From Blastococcus litoris (GTDB lineage Bacteria > Actinomycetota > Actinomycetes > Mycobacteriales > Geodermatophilaceae): 64,000 nucleotides of DNA. Under the pieces are notes generated by a model that was given only the letters and a program-made list of their open reading frames with translations, had not been told where the DNA came from and made no database searches. Shown here one piece after another: positions 39,650 to 48,405 of the stretch (positions are counted from its first letter, which is position 1; each line of letters opens with the position of its first letter). A program made the translations under genes and the position numbers. The stretch lies in NCBI RefSeq assembly GCF_003075095.1, contig NZ_QCZF01000003.1, positions 372,001-436,000 of the forward strand, read 5' to 3'.

Positions 39650-40780
39650 GTGGGCGTCGCAGTCGAGGTCGAAGGGCTGACCAAGTCGTTCGGGAGCCAG
39701 AACATCTGGAGCGACGTCACCCTGACCTTGCCCCCGGGTGAGATCTCGGTGCTCCTCGGCCCGTCCGGCACCGGCAAGTCGGTGTTCCTCAAGTCCCTGG
39801 TCGGGCTCCTGAAGCCCGAGAAGGGCTCGATCGTCATCAACGACACCGACATCGTCCGGACCAGCGAGCACAACCTCTACGAGGTCCGGAAGCTCTTCGG
39901 CGTGCTGTTCCAGGACGGCGCGCTGTTCGGGTCGATGAACCTCTACGACAACATCGCCTTCCCGCTGCGCGAGCACACGAAGAAGAGCGAGTCGGAGGTC
40001 AGGTCCATCGTCCTCGAGAAGATGGACATGGTCGGTCTGCAGGGTGCGGAGGGGAAGCTCCCCGGGGAGATCTCCGGCGGGATGCGCAAGCGCGCCGGGC
40101 TCGCGCGGGCCCTCGTCCTCGACCCCGAGATCATCCTGTTCGACGAGCCCGACTCCGGGCTCGACCCGGTGCGCGTGGCCTACCTCAACCAGCTGATCGT
40201 CGACCTCAACGCGCAGATCGACGCCACCTTCCTGATCGTCACGCACGACATCGGCACCGCCCGCACCGTGCCCGACAACCTCGGCCTGCTCTTCCGCCGC
40301 AACCTGGTGATGTTCGGCCCGCGCGAGCAGCTGCTCACCTCGCAGGAGCCGGTCGTCCGGCAGTTCCTCAACGGCCGGCGCGAGGGCCCCATCGGCATGA
40401 GCGAGGAGAAGGACGTCGCGCAGGTCGAGGCCGAGATGAAGCAGCTCGAGGCGCGCGGCGGGGACTCGCACAACGGGGTCGGCCCGAAGGGTGCGAGCGG
40501 TGGGGACGCCGTCCCGCCGCAGCTGACGCCCACCGAGGGCCTGCCCGAGCGCAAGGCCGAGCGCCGGCGCCAGGAGCGGGTCGCCCGCATGCTGCACGAG
40601 TTCGACGAGGAGACGCAGGCCGCCATCCGGAAGTCGCTGCCCGAGGACCTCCTGGCCAAGGCCGACTCGGGCGCCTACACCTCCACCCCCGGTTCGGGCG
40701 GCCGCCACTGGGCCCCCGAGGCCGACGCCGGCGCCCGCGGCGCGACCGCCACGCTGCCCCGGCAGGGCGGTGAGGGGTGA
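39650..40780 (+). CDS. mceG: Mce-system ABC transporter ATP-binding protein (MceG/MlaF type)
   Basis: ATPase that powers Mce lipid import. Walker A is GPSGTGKS near residue 39, the signature is ISGGMRKRAGLARAL near residue 142 (the MceG/MlaF form of LSGGQ), and Walker B is IILFDEPDSGLDP. After about residue 245 there is a 130-residue C-terminal extension rich in charged residues; long tails are known in mycobacterial MceG (Mkl). In mycobacteria the gene is usually apart from mce operons but near rplJL; here it heads the mce operon. GTG start at 39650. Its stop overlaps the first yrbE gene by four bases. Confidence 0.92.
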   Translation: MGVAVEVEGLTKSFGSQNIWSDVTLTLPPGEISVLLGPSGTGKSVFLKSLVGLLKPEKGSIVINDTDIVRTSEHNLYEVRKLFGVLFQDGALFGSMNLYDNIAFPLREHTKKSESEVRSIVLEKMDMVGLQGAEGKLPGEISGGMRKRAGLARALVLDPEIILFDEPDSGLDPVRVAYLNQLIVDLNAQIDATFLIVTHDIGTARTVPDNLGLLFRRNLVMFGPREQLLTSQEPVVRQFLNGRREGPIGMSEEKDVAQVEAEMKQLEARGGDSHNGVGPKGASGGDAVPPQLTPTEGLPERKAERRRQERVARMLHEFDEETQAAIRKSLPEDLLAKADSGAYTSTPGSGGRHWAPEADAGARGATATLPRQGGEG

Positions 40781-41592
40781 CGGCGACCGACAAGCCGAAG
40801 GCCCCCGGCCTGCTCGACGGGAAGTTCTCGCCGACCCGTCCCCTCGCCGCCAGCGGCAACCTCTTCGCCTTCGCCCTGGACGTCGTCCGCGCGCTGCCCA
40901 AGCGGCCGTTCCAGGTCCGGGAGTTCCTCCAGCAGGCGTGGTTCATCGCCAGCGTGACGATCATCCCGACCGCGCTGGTCGCGATCCCCTTCGGCGCGGT
41001 CATCGCGCTCCAGCTCGGCTCGCTGACCCGCCAGCTGGGCGCGCAGTCGTTCACCGGGTCGGCGTCGGTGCTCGCCGTCCTGCGCGAGGCCAGCCCGATC
41101 GTGACGGCCCTGCTCATCGCCGGTGCCGGCGGCTCGGCCATCGCCGCCGACCTCGGCGCCCGCAAGATCCGCGACGAGATCGACGCCATGGAGGTGCTGG
41201 GCATCAGCCCCATCCAGCGCCTCGTCGTCCCGCGGGTGCTCGCCTCGATGCTGGTCGCCGTCCTGCTCAACGGCCTGGTCAGCGTCGTGGGCGTCGCGGG
41301 TGGCTACTTCTTCAACGTCGTCCTCCAGGGCGGCACACCGGGTGCCTACCTGGCGTCGTTCAGCGCCCTGGCCCAGGTCGAGGACTTCTGGTCCGGCGAG
41401 ATCAAGGCGCTGATCTTCGGCCTGATCGCGGCCATCGTCGCCTCGTACAAGGGGTTGCGGGCCGGAGGTGGGCCCAAGGGGGTCGGTGACGCGGTGAACC
41501 AGTCCGTCGTCATCACGTTCCTCCTGCTGTTCGCGGTGAACTTCGTGATCACCGCGATCTACTTCCAGCTCGTGCCGCCGAAGGGTCAGTGA
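40777..41592 (+). CDS. yrbEA: Mce permease YrbEA (MlaE family)
   Basis: Integral membrane permease subunit of the Mce importer, 271 residues, with about five or six helices. The MlaE-family segments ASPIVTALLIAGAGGSAIAADLGARKIRDEIDAMEVLGI and GEIKALIFGLIAAIVASYKG are present; the first includes the EQ-loop-like region that contacts the ATPase. GTG start inside the 3' end of mceG. The next permease gene starts one base after the stop. Confidence 0.93.
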   Translation: MTATDKPKAPGLLDGKFSPTRPLAASGNLFAFALDVVRALPKRPFQVREFLQQAWFIASVTIIPTALVAIPFGAVIALQLGSLTRQLGAQSFTGSASVLAVLREASPIVTALLIAGAGGSAIAADLGARKIRDEIDAMEVLGISPIQRLVVPRVLASMLVAVLLNGLVSVVGVAGGYFFNVVLQGGTPGAYLASFSALAQVEDFWSGEIKALIFGLIAAIVASYKGLRAGGGPKGVGDAVNQSVVITFLLLFAVNFVITAIYFQLVPPKGQ

Positions 41593-41593
41593 G

Positions 41594-42460
41594 ATGGCCC
41601 TGCTCTCGACCTCGGACAAGATCCGGGTCAACCTGCGCAAGCTGAAGCGGACGTACCAGAAGCCGCTCGGCACGCTGGACGACCTCGGCGACCAGATCTC
41701 CTTCTACGCCCGCGCGCTGGCGTGGACGCCGCGCACCCTGCGGCGCTACAAGAAGGAGACCTTCCGGCTGCTCGCCGAGGTCACCTTCGGGACCGGCGCG
41801 CTGGCGGTCATCGGCGGCACCGTCGGGGTCATCGCCTTCCTGTCGTTCTTCACCGGCACCGAGGTCGGCCTGCAGGGTTACGCGGCCCTCGACCAGCTGG
41901 GGACGTCGGCCTTCACCGGCTTCCTCTCGGCGTACTTCAACACCCGGGAGATCGCCCCGCTGGTCGCCGGTCTGGCGCTGTCGGCGACCGTCGGCTGCGG
42001 CTTCACCGCCCAGATCGGCGCCATGCGGATCAACGAGGAGATCGACGCACTCGAGGTCATGGGCGTGCCCTCGCTCCCGTTCCTGGTGACGACGCGCATC
42101 GTCGCCGGGTTCATCGCCGTCATCCCGCTCTACGTGCTGGGCCTGCTCACCAGCTATTTCGCCACCAGGACCATCGCGACCACCGCCTACGGGCAGTCGA
42201 CGGGCACCTACGACCACTACTTCAACCTCTTCCTGCCACCGCAGGACGTGCTGTGGTCGTTCCTGAAGGTCCTCGTCTTCTCCGTCGTGATCATCCTGAC
42301 CCACTGCTACTACGGCTACCGCGCCAGCGGCGGCCCCGCGGGCGTCGGGCTGGCGGTGGGCCGGGCGGTCCGGTTCTCGATCGTGGCGGTCAACATCATC
42401 GACCTGTTCCTGTCCCTGGCCATCTGGGGCTCGACGACGACAGTCCGGATCGCGGGGTAG
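41594..42460 (+). CDS. yrbEB: Mce permease YrbEB (MlaE family)
   Basis: Second permease of the Mce system, 288 residues, presumed to pair with YrbEA as a heterodimer. It shares the same fold and contains ALSATVGCGFTAQIGAMRINEEIDALEVMGV. The N-terminal 60 residues are cytoplasmic and basic. The start is ATG, preceded by GGGTCAGTGAG. It is followed after six bases by the first mce gene. Confidence 0.93.
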   Translation: MALLSTSDKIRVNLRKLKRTYQKPLGTLDDLGDQISFYARALAWTPRTLRRYKKETFRLLAEVTFGTGALAVIGGTVGVIAFLSFFTGTEVGLQGYAALDQLGTSAFTGFLSAYFNTREIAPLVAGLALSATVGCGFTAQIGAMRINEEIDALEVMGVPSLPFLVTTRIVAGFIAVIPLYVLGLLTSYFATRTIATTAYGQSTGTYDHYFNLFLPPQDVLWSFLKVLVFSVVIILTHCYYGYRASGGPAGVGLAVGRAVRFSIVAVNIIDLFLSLAIWGSTTTVRIAG

Positions 42461-42466
42461 CGCGCG

Positions 42467-43834
42467 ATGAGCAAGAAGATCCGCATCCGGCTGCAGGGGC
42501 TGGCGTTCCTCGTCGTCCTGGCGATGCTGCTCGGGCTCGCGGTGGCGCAGTACAACAAGGTGTTCACCGACGTCGCCCGCGTGACGCTGGAGACCGACAC
42601 GGCCGGCAACCAGCTGCAGGAGGCCTCCGACGTCAAGGTGCGCGGGGTGATCGTCGGCGACGTCCGCGACGTCCAGGCCAGCGCCGAGGGCGCGACGATC
42701 GACCTGGCGATCAAGCCCGAGTACCTCGAGCAGATCCCCGCCGACGTGACCGCCCGGCTGCTGCCCAAGACGCTGTTCGGCGAGCGGTTCGTCTCCCTGG
42801 AGCTGCCCGAGTCGCCCGCGCAGGAGCGGCTGGCCGACGGCGACGTCATCGGTCAGGACCGGAGCGAGAACGCGATCGAGCTGCAGCGGGTGATCGACGA
42901 CCTGCTCCCGCTGCTGCAGACGGTCGAGCCGCAGGACCTCAGCTACACGCTGGGCGCGGTCGCCGACGCGCTGCGGGGCAGCGGCGACGACCTCGGCGCG
43001 AACCTGGCCTCGACCGGCCGCTACATCGGCGAGCTCAACACGGTGCTTCCGGAGCTGCAGGACGACATCAGCCTGCTGGCCGACTTCGCCGACACCTACG
43101 ACGCCGCCGCCGACGACCTGCTCGGGGTCCTCGACAACCTCGCGGTCACCAACACGACGCTGGTCGACCAGCAGGAGCAGCTGCGCCGCACCTTCACCGT
43201 CGGCGACAGGGCGGCCCGGACGACCGCCGGGTTCCTCGAGGTCAACGAGCAGAACATCATCTCCGTGGCGGCGTCGTCCCGGCCCGTCCTCGGCGTCTTC
43301 GCGAAGTACTCGCCGAGCTACCCCTGCATCCTCGAGGGCCTGACCCGCGCGGCGCCGCTGACCACGGAGTCCTTCGGCGGCGACGGCGACCCGGCGCTGA
43401 ACCTCAACATCGTGGTGAGCTTTCCGCCGCGGAACCCCTACGTGCCCGGGGACCAGCCGGAGTACCTCGACCAGTCCGGCCCCGACTGCCAGGGCCTGGC
43501 CGACATCGACGGGCTGATCGCCGCCTCGCAGAACGGCGACTACTACTGCCCGACGCCGCCGGCGGACGGCGTGGACTCGGCGGACAACCCGTCGACCGGG
43601 AACCCGATCTGCCTCGGCGGCAGCGGCCCGACCGACGTGCCGCCGGGCGCCGGTGACCCCAACCCGACGGTGGGCCAGTCGCTGCCCTACCAGCTCGCCG
43701 GATCGACGGCGGAACTCGATTTCGTGCGCAGCATCCTGGGCTACCAGACCGGCCGCGAGCCCGGCCGGGTGTCCGACCTGGCGGCGTCCACGCTGGCGCC
43801 GCTCCTGCGGGGGACGCAGGTGCTGCTGCGATGA
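42467..43834 (+). CDS. MCE family protein MceA
   Basis: First of six Mce substrate-channel proteins, 455 residues. One N-terminal transmembrane helix (residues about 10-30) is followed by the MCE domain at residues 38-116 (VTLETDTAGNQLQEASDVKVRG). A helical region (about 150-270) and a loop-rich C-terminal part with several Cys follow. Mce proteins form hexameric tubes carrying lipids across the periplasm. The substrate cannot be deduced; in relatives it ranges from fatty acids to sterols. It overlaps the next gene by four bases. Confidence 0.9.
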   Translation: MSKKIRIRLQGLAFLVVLAMLLGLAVAQYNKVFTDVARVTLETDTAGNQLQEASDVKVRGVIVGDVRDVQASAEGATIDLAIKPEYLEQIPADVTARLLPKTLFGERFVSLELPESPAQERLADGDVIGQDRSENAIELQRVIDDLLPLLQTVEPQDLSYTLGAVADALRGSGDDLGANLASTGRYIGELNTVLPELQDDISLLADFADTYDAAADDLLGVLDNLAVTNTTLVDQQEQLRRTFTVGDRAARTTAGFLEVNEQNIISVAASSRPVLGVFAKYSPSYPCILEGLTRAAPLTTESFGGDGDPALNLNIVVSFPPRNPYVPGDQPEYLDQSGPDCQGLADIDGLIAASQNGDYYCPTPPADGVDSADNPSTGNPICLGGSGPTDVPPGAGDPNPTVGQSLPYQLAGSTAELDFVRSILGYQTGREPGRVSDLAASTLAPLLRGTQVLLR

Positions 43835-44892
43835 GGGAGAAGATGCGCGGCCTCGTCGGCCCCCTGGTCAAGCTGATCGTCTTCGGGCTGGTCACGATCC
43901 TGGCCAGCTACGTGCTGATCAGCACCATCACCAACGCCGGGTACGGCGAGCAGATCGCCTACCGGGCGGAGTTCTCCGACGTCGCCGGCCTCGTGGAGGG
44001 CGACGAGGTCCGCATCGCCGGGGTCCGCGTGGGGCAGGTGACCGGCATCGGCCTGGCCGAGGGCACCGACCGCCCGGTCGCGTCCGTCGAGCTCGAGGTG
44101 TCCGCCGACGTGCCGCTGCCCACCGGCGTCCAGGCCGCCATCCGCTACCGCAACCTGGTCGGGCAGCGCTACATCGCGCTGACCGACGGCGACGGATCGG
44201 CGGGGGAGACCCTCGAGGAGGACGACGTCATCCCGCTCGCCCAGACGACGCCGGCGCTGGACCTGACCACCCTGTTCGGCGGCTTCCGCCCGCTGCTGCA
44301 GGCGCTCTCGCCGGCCGACATGAACCGGCTGTCCTACGAGATCATCCAGGTCTTCCAGGGCGAGGGCGGGACCGTCCAGAGCCTGCTAGGCCACGTGGCC
44401 TCGCTGAGCGACTCGCTCGCGGACAAGGACGCCGTCATCGGCAGCATGATCGACAACCTGACGACCGTGATGAACACCGTCGCCGACCGCGACCAGCAGC
44501 TGTCCGACCTGGTCGTGAGCCTGCAGCAGTTCGTCACCGGCCTCGCCGGCGACCGCGAGGCGATCTTCGACTCGCTGCAGACGATCGACACCCTGGCGGT
44601 CGCGACGACCGACTTCCTCGAGGACGCCCGGGCGCCGCTGGCAGCCGACATCCAGGCGCTGGGCGACCTCTCCACGAACCTGGCCGCCGACGGCGACAAG
44701 GTGGAGGAGTTCCTCCAGCTCTCGCCGGTGAAAATCGACCTGATCACCCGCACGGCCATCAACGGCAGCTGGTTCAACTTCTACCTGTGCGCCGCCGGCG
44801 GGACGGTCACCCTGCCCGGCACTCCCCTCACCGGCGGCCAGGAGGTCGGCCAGCAGTTCCGGTTCGACAGCGGGGCGGAGGGGTGCAGCTGA
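43831..44892 (+). CDS. MCE family protein MceB
   Basis: A 353-residue Mce protein: transmembrane helix at about residues 12-33, MCE domain at about 42-120 (RAEFSDVAGLVEGDEVRIAGVRVGQV), then a long amphipathic helical region to residue 300. The C-terminus ends with a short segment containing two Cys. It overlaps the gene before it by four bases and the gene after by one, so the chains are made together. Confidence 0.9.
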   Translation: MREKMRGLVGPLVKLIVFGLVTILASYVLISTITNAGYGEQIAYRAEFSDVAGLVEGDEVRIAGVRVGQVTGIGLAEGTDRPVASVELEVSADVPLPTGVQAAIRYRNLVGQRYIALTDGDGSAGETLEEDDVIPLAQTTPALDLTTLFGGFRPLLQALSPADMNRLSYEIIQVFQGEGGTVQSLLGHVASLSDSLADKDAVIGSMIDNLTTVMNTVADRDQQLSDLVVSLQQFVTGLAGDREAIFDSLQTIDTLAVATTDFLEDARAPLAADIQALGDLSTNLAADGDKVEEFLQLSPVKIDLITRTAINGSWFNFYLCAAGGTVTLPGTPLTGGQEVGQQFRFDSGAEGCS

Positions 44893-45923
44893 TGGCGCGC
44901 GAGTCCAAGCCGTTCCGCGACCGCAACCCGGTCACCATCGGCGCGATCAGCCTCTCGGTCATCGCGCTGCTGGTGTTCCTGGCGTTCAACGCTCAGTCGC
45001 TGCCCCTCATCGGCGGCGGCACCGTCTACAAGGCCCAGTTCTCCGAAGCCGCCGGGCTCCAGCCCGACGACGTCGTCCGCGTCGCCGGCGTCAAGGTCGG
45101 CAAGGTGGAGAGCCTGTCGCTCGAGGACGGCGTCGTGCTCGTCGAGTTCCGCGTCAAGGACGCCTTCGTGGGGGACCGCTCGGAGGCGGCCATCAAGATC
45201 GAGACGGTGCTGGGCGCGAAGTACCTCGCGCTGGTGCCGCGCGGATCCGGCGAGCTCGACCCCGACCAGCCCATCCCGGTGGAGCGCACCGCCTCCCCGT
45301 ACGACGTCGTCGAGGCCTTCGCGGACCTGTCCACCACGGTGGAGGAGCTCGACACCGAGCAGCTGGCCAGCTCCTTCGAGGTGCTGGCGGAGACCTTCGC
45401 CGAGACCCCGGACGAGGTGCGGACCTCGCTGCAGGGCCTGGCCCGGCTGTCGGACACCATCGCCTCGCGCGACCAGCAGCTGCAGGAGCTGCTGTCGGCC
45501 ACCCGGCAGGTGAGCCAGGTGCTGGCCGACCGCAACGGCGAGTTCACCCAGCTGATCCTCGACTCCAACACCCTGCTCACCGAGGTGCAGGAGCGGCGGG
45601 CGCTGATCGACTCGATCCTCACGAACGTGCAGGACCTCGCCGAGCAGCTGTCCGGCCTGGTCGCGGACAACCGGGAGGCGCTGACCCCGACGCTCCAGCA
45701 GCTGTCGACGGTCACCGACATCCTCAGCCGCAACCGGGCCGCGCTGGCCGAGACGGTGAACAACTTCGCGCCCTTCGTGCGGGTGTTCACCAACACCCTG
45801 GGCAACGGGCGCTGGTTCGACAGCTTCGTGAACGACTTCCTGCCGACCGTCCTCGGCTCGGTGGTGTGCGGCACCGTCTCGCAGACGCCGCTCCCGGTCG
45901 GCTGTTCGGAGGAGACGGGATGA
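44892..45923 (+). CDS. MCE family protein MceC
   Basis: A 343-residue Mce protein with a transmembrane helix at about residues 17-37 and MCE domain at about 45-122 (YKAQFSEAAGLQPDDVVRVAGVKVGKVES). The helical region has regular heptad-like Leu spacing. ATG at 44892 overlaps the mceB stop by one base. The C-terminus carries two Cys, similar to MceB. Confidence 0.9.
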   Translation: MARESKPFRDRNPVTIGAISLSVIALLVFLAFNAQSLPLIGGGTVYKAQFSEAAGLQPDDVVRVAGVKVGKVESLSLEDGVVLVEFRVKDAFVGDRSEAAIKIETVLGAKYLALVPRGSGELDPDQPIPVERTASPYDVVEAFADLSTTVEELDTEQLASSFEVLAETFAETPDEVRTSLQGLARLSDTIASRDQQLQELLSATRQVSQVLADRNGEFTQLILDSNTLLTEVQERRALIDSILTNVQDLAEQLSGLVADNREALTPTLQQLSTVTDILSRNRAALAETVNNFAPFVRVFTNTLGNGRWFDSFVNDFLPTVLGSVVCGTVSQTPLPVGCSEETG

Positions 45924-47161
45924 GCGGCTCCCTGCAGCGCGGCGTGGCACTGGCCGCCGCCTTCGTCCTGCTGGCGGCCCTGGGCTGGACGGTGCTCCGC
46001 CCCGCCGGCCAGTATCGGGTGACGGCGTACTTCACCGGCACCGTCGGCCTCTACGAGGGATCCGGCGTGAGCATCCTCGGAATCGACGTCGGCGACGTCG
46101 CCGAGATCACCGCCCTGGGCGACCAGGTCCGCGTCGTCATGGACATCGACGACGACTACGACATCCCCGCCGACGCGCAGGCCGTCGTCCTCGCGCCGTC
46201 GCTGGTCTCCGACCGGTACGTGCAGTTCTCCCCGGTGTACGACGGTGGCCCGACGCTCGAGGACGGCGACGAGATCCCGCTCGACCGCACCGCCACGCCG
46301 GTCGAGCTGGACCAGGTGTACGGCGCGCTCGACGAGCTGTCGGCCGCGCTGGGGCCCGACGGCGCCAACGCGAACGGGGCGCTGTCCGACCTCGTCGACG
46401 TCGGTGCCGCCAACCTCGACGGGAACGGCGAGTCGCTCAACCGCACGCTGACCGGCTTCTCGCAGGCGGTCGAGACCCTGGCGACCAACCGGGACGACCT
46501 GTTCTCCTCGCTGGACAACCTGCAGACCTTCACGACGGCGCTCGCGACCGTCGACGCGCAGGTCGGCCAGTTCAACGACAACCTCGCCGCGGTGTCGGAG
46601 CTGCTGGCCGACGAGCGCGAGGACCTCGCGGCCGCGGTGCAGCTGCTGTCCCGGGCCCTGGCCGACGTGGCCGGCTTCATCCAGGACAACGCGACGCTGC
46701 TGACCACGAACGTGAACCGGCTCGCCGACGTGACCCTCTCCCTCGTGCAGCAGCGGTCGGCGCTGGCGGAGGTCCTCGACGTCGCGCCGGCGGCGCTGGG
46801 CAACCTGGCCCACGCCTACAACCCCGACTACGGCACGCTCGACACCCGCGACAACAGCCTCGGGGCAGCGAACGCCGAGGTCCTGGTGTGCGGCGCGCTC
46901 TCGCAGCTCGGGCGGATCGAGCTCCAGCTCCCGGTGCAGCTGGACCCGCTGAACCCGGTGCCGCTGCCGACCACGATCGACTCGATCTGCTCGCGGCTGC
47001 TCTCCGGCGACGCCAACGCCGACGGCGTCCTCGACGACCTCAACGGCAACGGCCGGCCGGACTACGAGGAGCTGCGCGAGGCGCTGCAGGGCGCCATCGG
47101 TGGCGGCGGCTCCCGGCCCACCCCGGTCGGGCTGCCCGCGATCCCGGGGGTGACCGGATGA
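45920..47161 (+). CDS. MCE family protein MceD with EF-hand-like C-terminal loop
   Basis: A 413-residue Mce protein: transmembrane helix at about residues 8-28 and MCE domain at about 35-112 (FTGTVGLYEGSGVSILGIDVGDV). A long helical part follows. Near the C-terminus residues 364-385 contain DANADGVLDDLNGNGRPD, a calcium-binding, EF-hand/thrombospondin-type loop pattern that is not part of a standard Mce protein. The last residues read LPAIPGVTG. ATG at 45920 overlaps mceC by four bases. Confidence 0.88.
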   Translation: MSGSLQRGVALAAAFVLLAALGWTVLRPAGQYRVTAYFTGTVGLYEGSGVSILGIDVGDVAEITALGDQVRVVMDIDDDYDIPADAQAVVLAPSLVSDRYVQFSPVYDGGPTLEDGDEIPLDRTATPVELDQVYGALDELSAALGPDGANANGALSDLVDVGAANLDGNGESLNRTLTGFSQAVETLATNRDDLFSSLDNLQTFTTALATVDAQVGQFNDNLAAVSELLADEREDLAAAVQLLSRALADVAGFIQDNATLLTTNVNRLADVTLSLVQQRSALAEVLDVAPAALGNLAHAYNPDYGTLDTRDNSLGAANAEVLVCGALSQLGRIELQLPVQLDPLNPVPLPTTIDSICSRLLSGDANADGVLDDLNGNGRPDYEELREALQGAIGGGGSRPTPVGLPAIPGVTG

Positions 47162-48405
47162 CCCGCCGAACGACACGGATGACCGCACTGGTGGCCGGGG
47201 CCCTGCTGCTCAGCGGCTGCGGCTTCCGCGGCGCCTACTCGTTCAGCCTTCCCGGCGGAGCCGACCTCGGCGACGACCCGTACGAGGTCGAGGTCGAGTT
47301 CCTGGACGTGCTGGACCTGGTCCAGCAGTCGGCCGTCCGCGTCGCGGACGTGCCGGTCGGCCGGGTCGAGAAGATCGAGCTGGACGAGGAGGACTGGTCG
47401 GCGCGGGTCACCATCGTGGTGAACGGCGACGTCGACCTGCCCGCCAACGCCGTCGCCGCGATCCAGCAGTCCTCGCTGCTCGGCGAGAAGTACGTCGAGC
47501 TGGCGCCGCCGGGCAACGCCGAGCCCTCCGGCGACCTGCGCGACCGGCCGCTGATCCCGCTCGAGCGCACGAACCGCAACGTCGAGGTCGAGGAGCTGCT
47601 GGGCGCGCTGTCGCTGGTGCTCAACGGCGGCGGGCTGGCCCAGCTCCAGACCATCAACCGCGAGCTCGGCGAGGCGATGGAGGGCCGCGAGGACGAGCTG
47701 AAGGGCACCCTCGACCAGCTCGACACCTTCATCGGCGGGCTGGACGAGCAGAAGTCCGAGATCAGCCGGGCGCTGGACAGCGCCAACCGGCTGGCCGAGA
47801 CGCTCGCCTCCCGCACGGCGACCATCCGGACGGCCCTGGACACCATCGGCCCCGGTCTCGACGTCATCAACCAGCAGCGCGAGCTGCTGGTCTCGATGCT
47901 CGAGAGCCTGGCGCGGCTCGGCGACGTCGGCACGCGGGTGATCAACCAGTCGGCCGCCAACACCGTGGCAGACCTCCAGCTGCTGCAGCCGATCCTCAGC
48001 CAGCTGGCCGCAGCGGGGCCCAACCTGGCCGGCTCGCTGGAGCTGCTGCTCACCTACCCGTTCCCGGACAGCTCGCTGACCGCGCTCAACTACCGGGAGG
48101 CGCAGACCGGTGGGTACGGCCTGTTCACCAACATGACCGCCGAGGTCAACTTCGACCTGACCGAGCTGCTCTGCCGGTACGCGATCGACCAGCTGACCGG
48201 AGCGCTCAAGATCCAGCCCGTCGGCGAGGAGTGCGGCGCGCCCGGCTCGCCGCCGGGCAACGCCGGCACCACCGGCGGCCAGCAGCAGCCGACGCAGTCG
48301 GCGCTGTCCCTGCCGACGCTGCCCGGCGTCGTGGGCCAGGTGCCCGGGGTGGGGGAGGCGACCGGCCGCATCGGTCTGCCGCAGATCCCGGGGGTGACCC
48401 AGTGA
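47158..48405 (+). CDS. MCE family lipoprotein MceE
   Basis: A 415-residue lipoprotein. The signal ends at LLLSGC, with the lipobox Cys near residue 21, matching MceE (LprK-type) proteins that are lipid-anchored rather than membrane-spanning. The MCE domain is at about residues 42-118 (VEFLDVLDLVQQSAVRVADVPVGRV). A helical domain follows. The tail from residue 365 is Pro/Gly/Thr-rich with repeated LP-x-PGV patterns and ends LPQIPGVTQ. It overlaps the mceD gene by four bases. Confidence 0.9.
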   Translation: MTRRTTRMTALVAGALLLSGCGFRGAYSFSLPGGADLGDDPYEVEVEFLDVLDLVQQSAVRVADVPVGRVEKIELDEEDWSARVTIVVNGDVDLPANAVAAIQQSSLLGEKYVELAPPGNAEPSGDLRDRPLIPLERTNRNVEVEELLGALSLVLNGGGLAQLQTINRELGEAMEGREDELKGTLDQLDTFIGGLDEQKSEISRALDSANRLAETLASRTATIRTALDTIGPGLDVINQQRELLVSMLESLARLGDVGTRVINQSAANTVADLQLLQPILSQLAAAGPNLAGSLELLLTYPFPDSSLTALNYREAQTGGYGLFTNMTAEVNFDLTELLCRYAIDQLTGALKIQPVGEECGAPGSPPGNAGTTGGQQQPTQSALSLPTLPGVVGQVPGVGEATGRIGLPQIPGVTQ

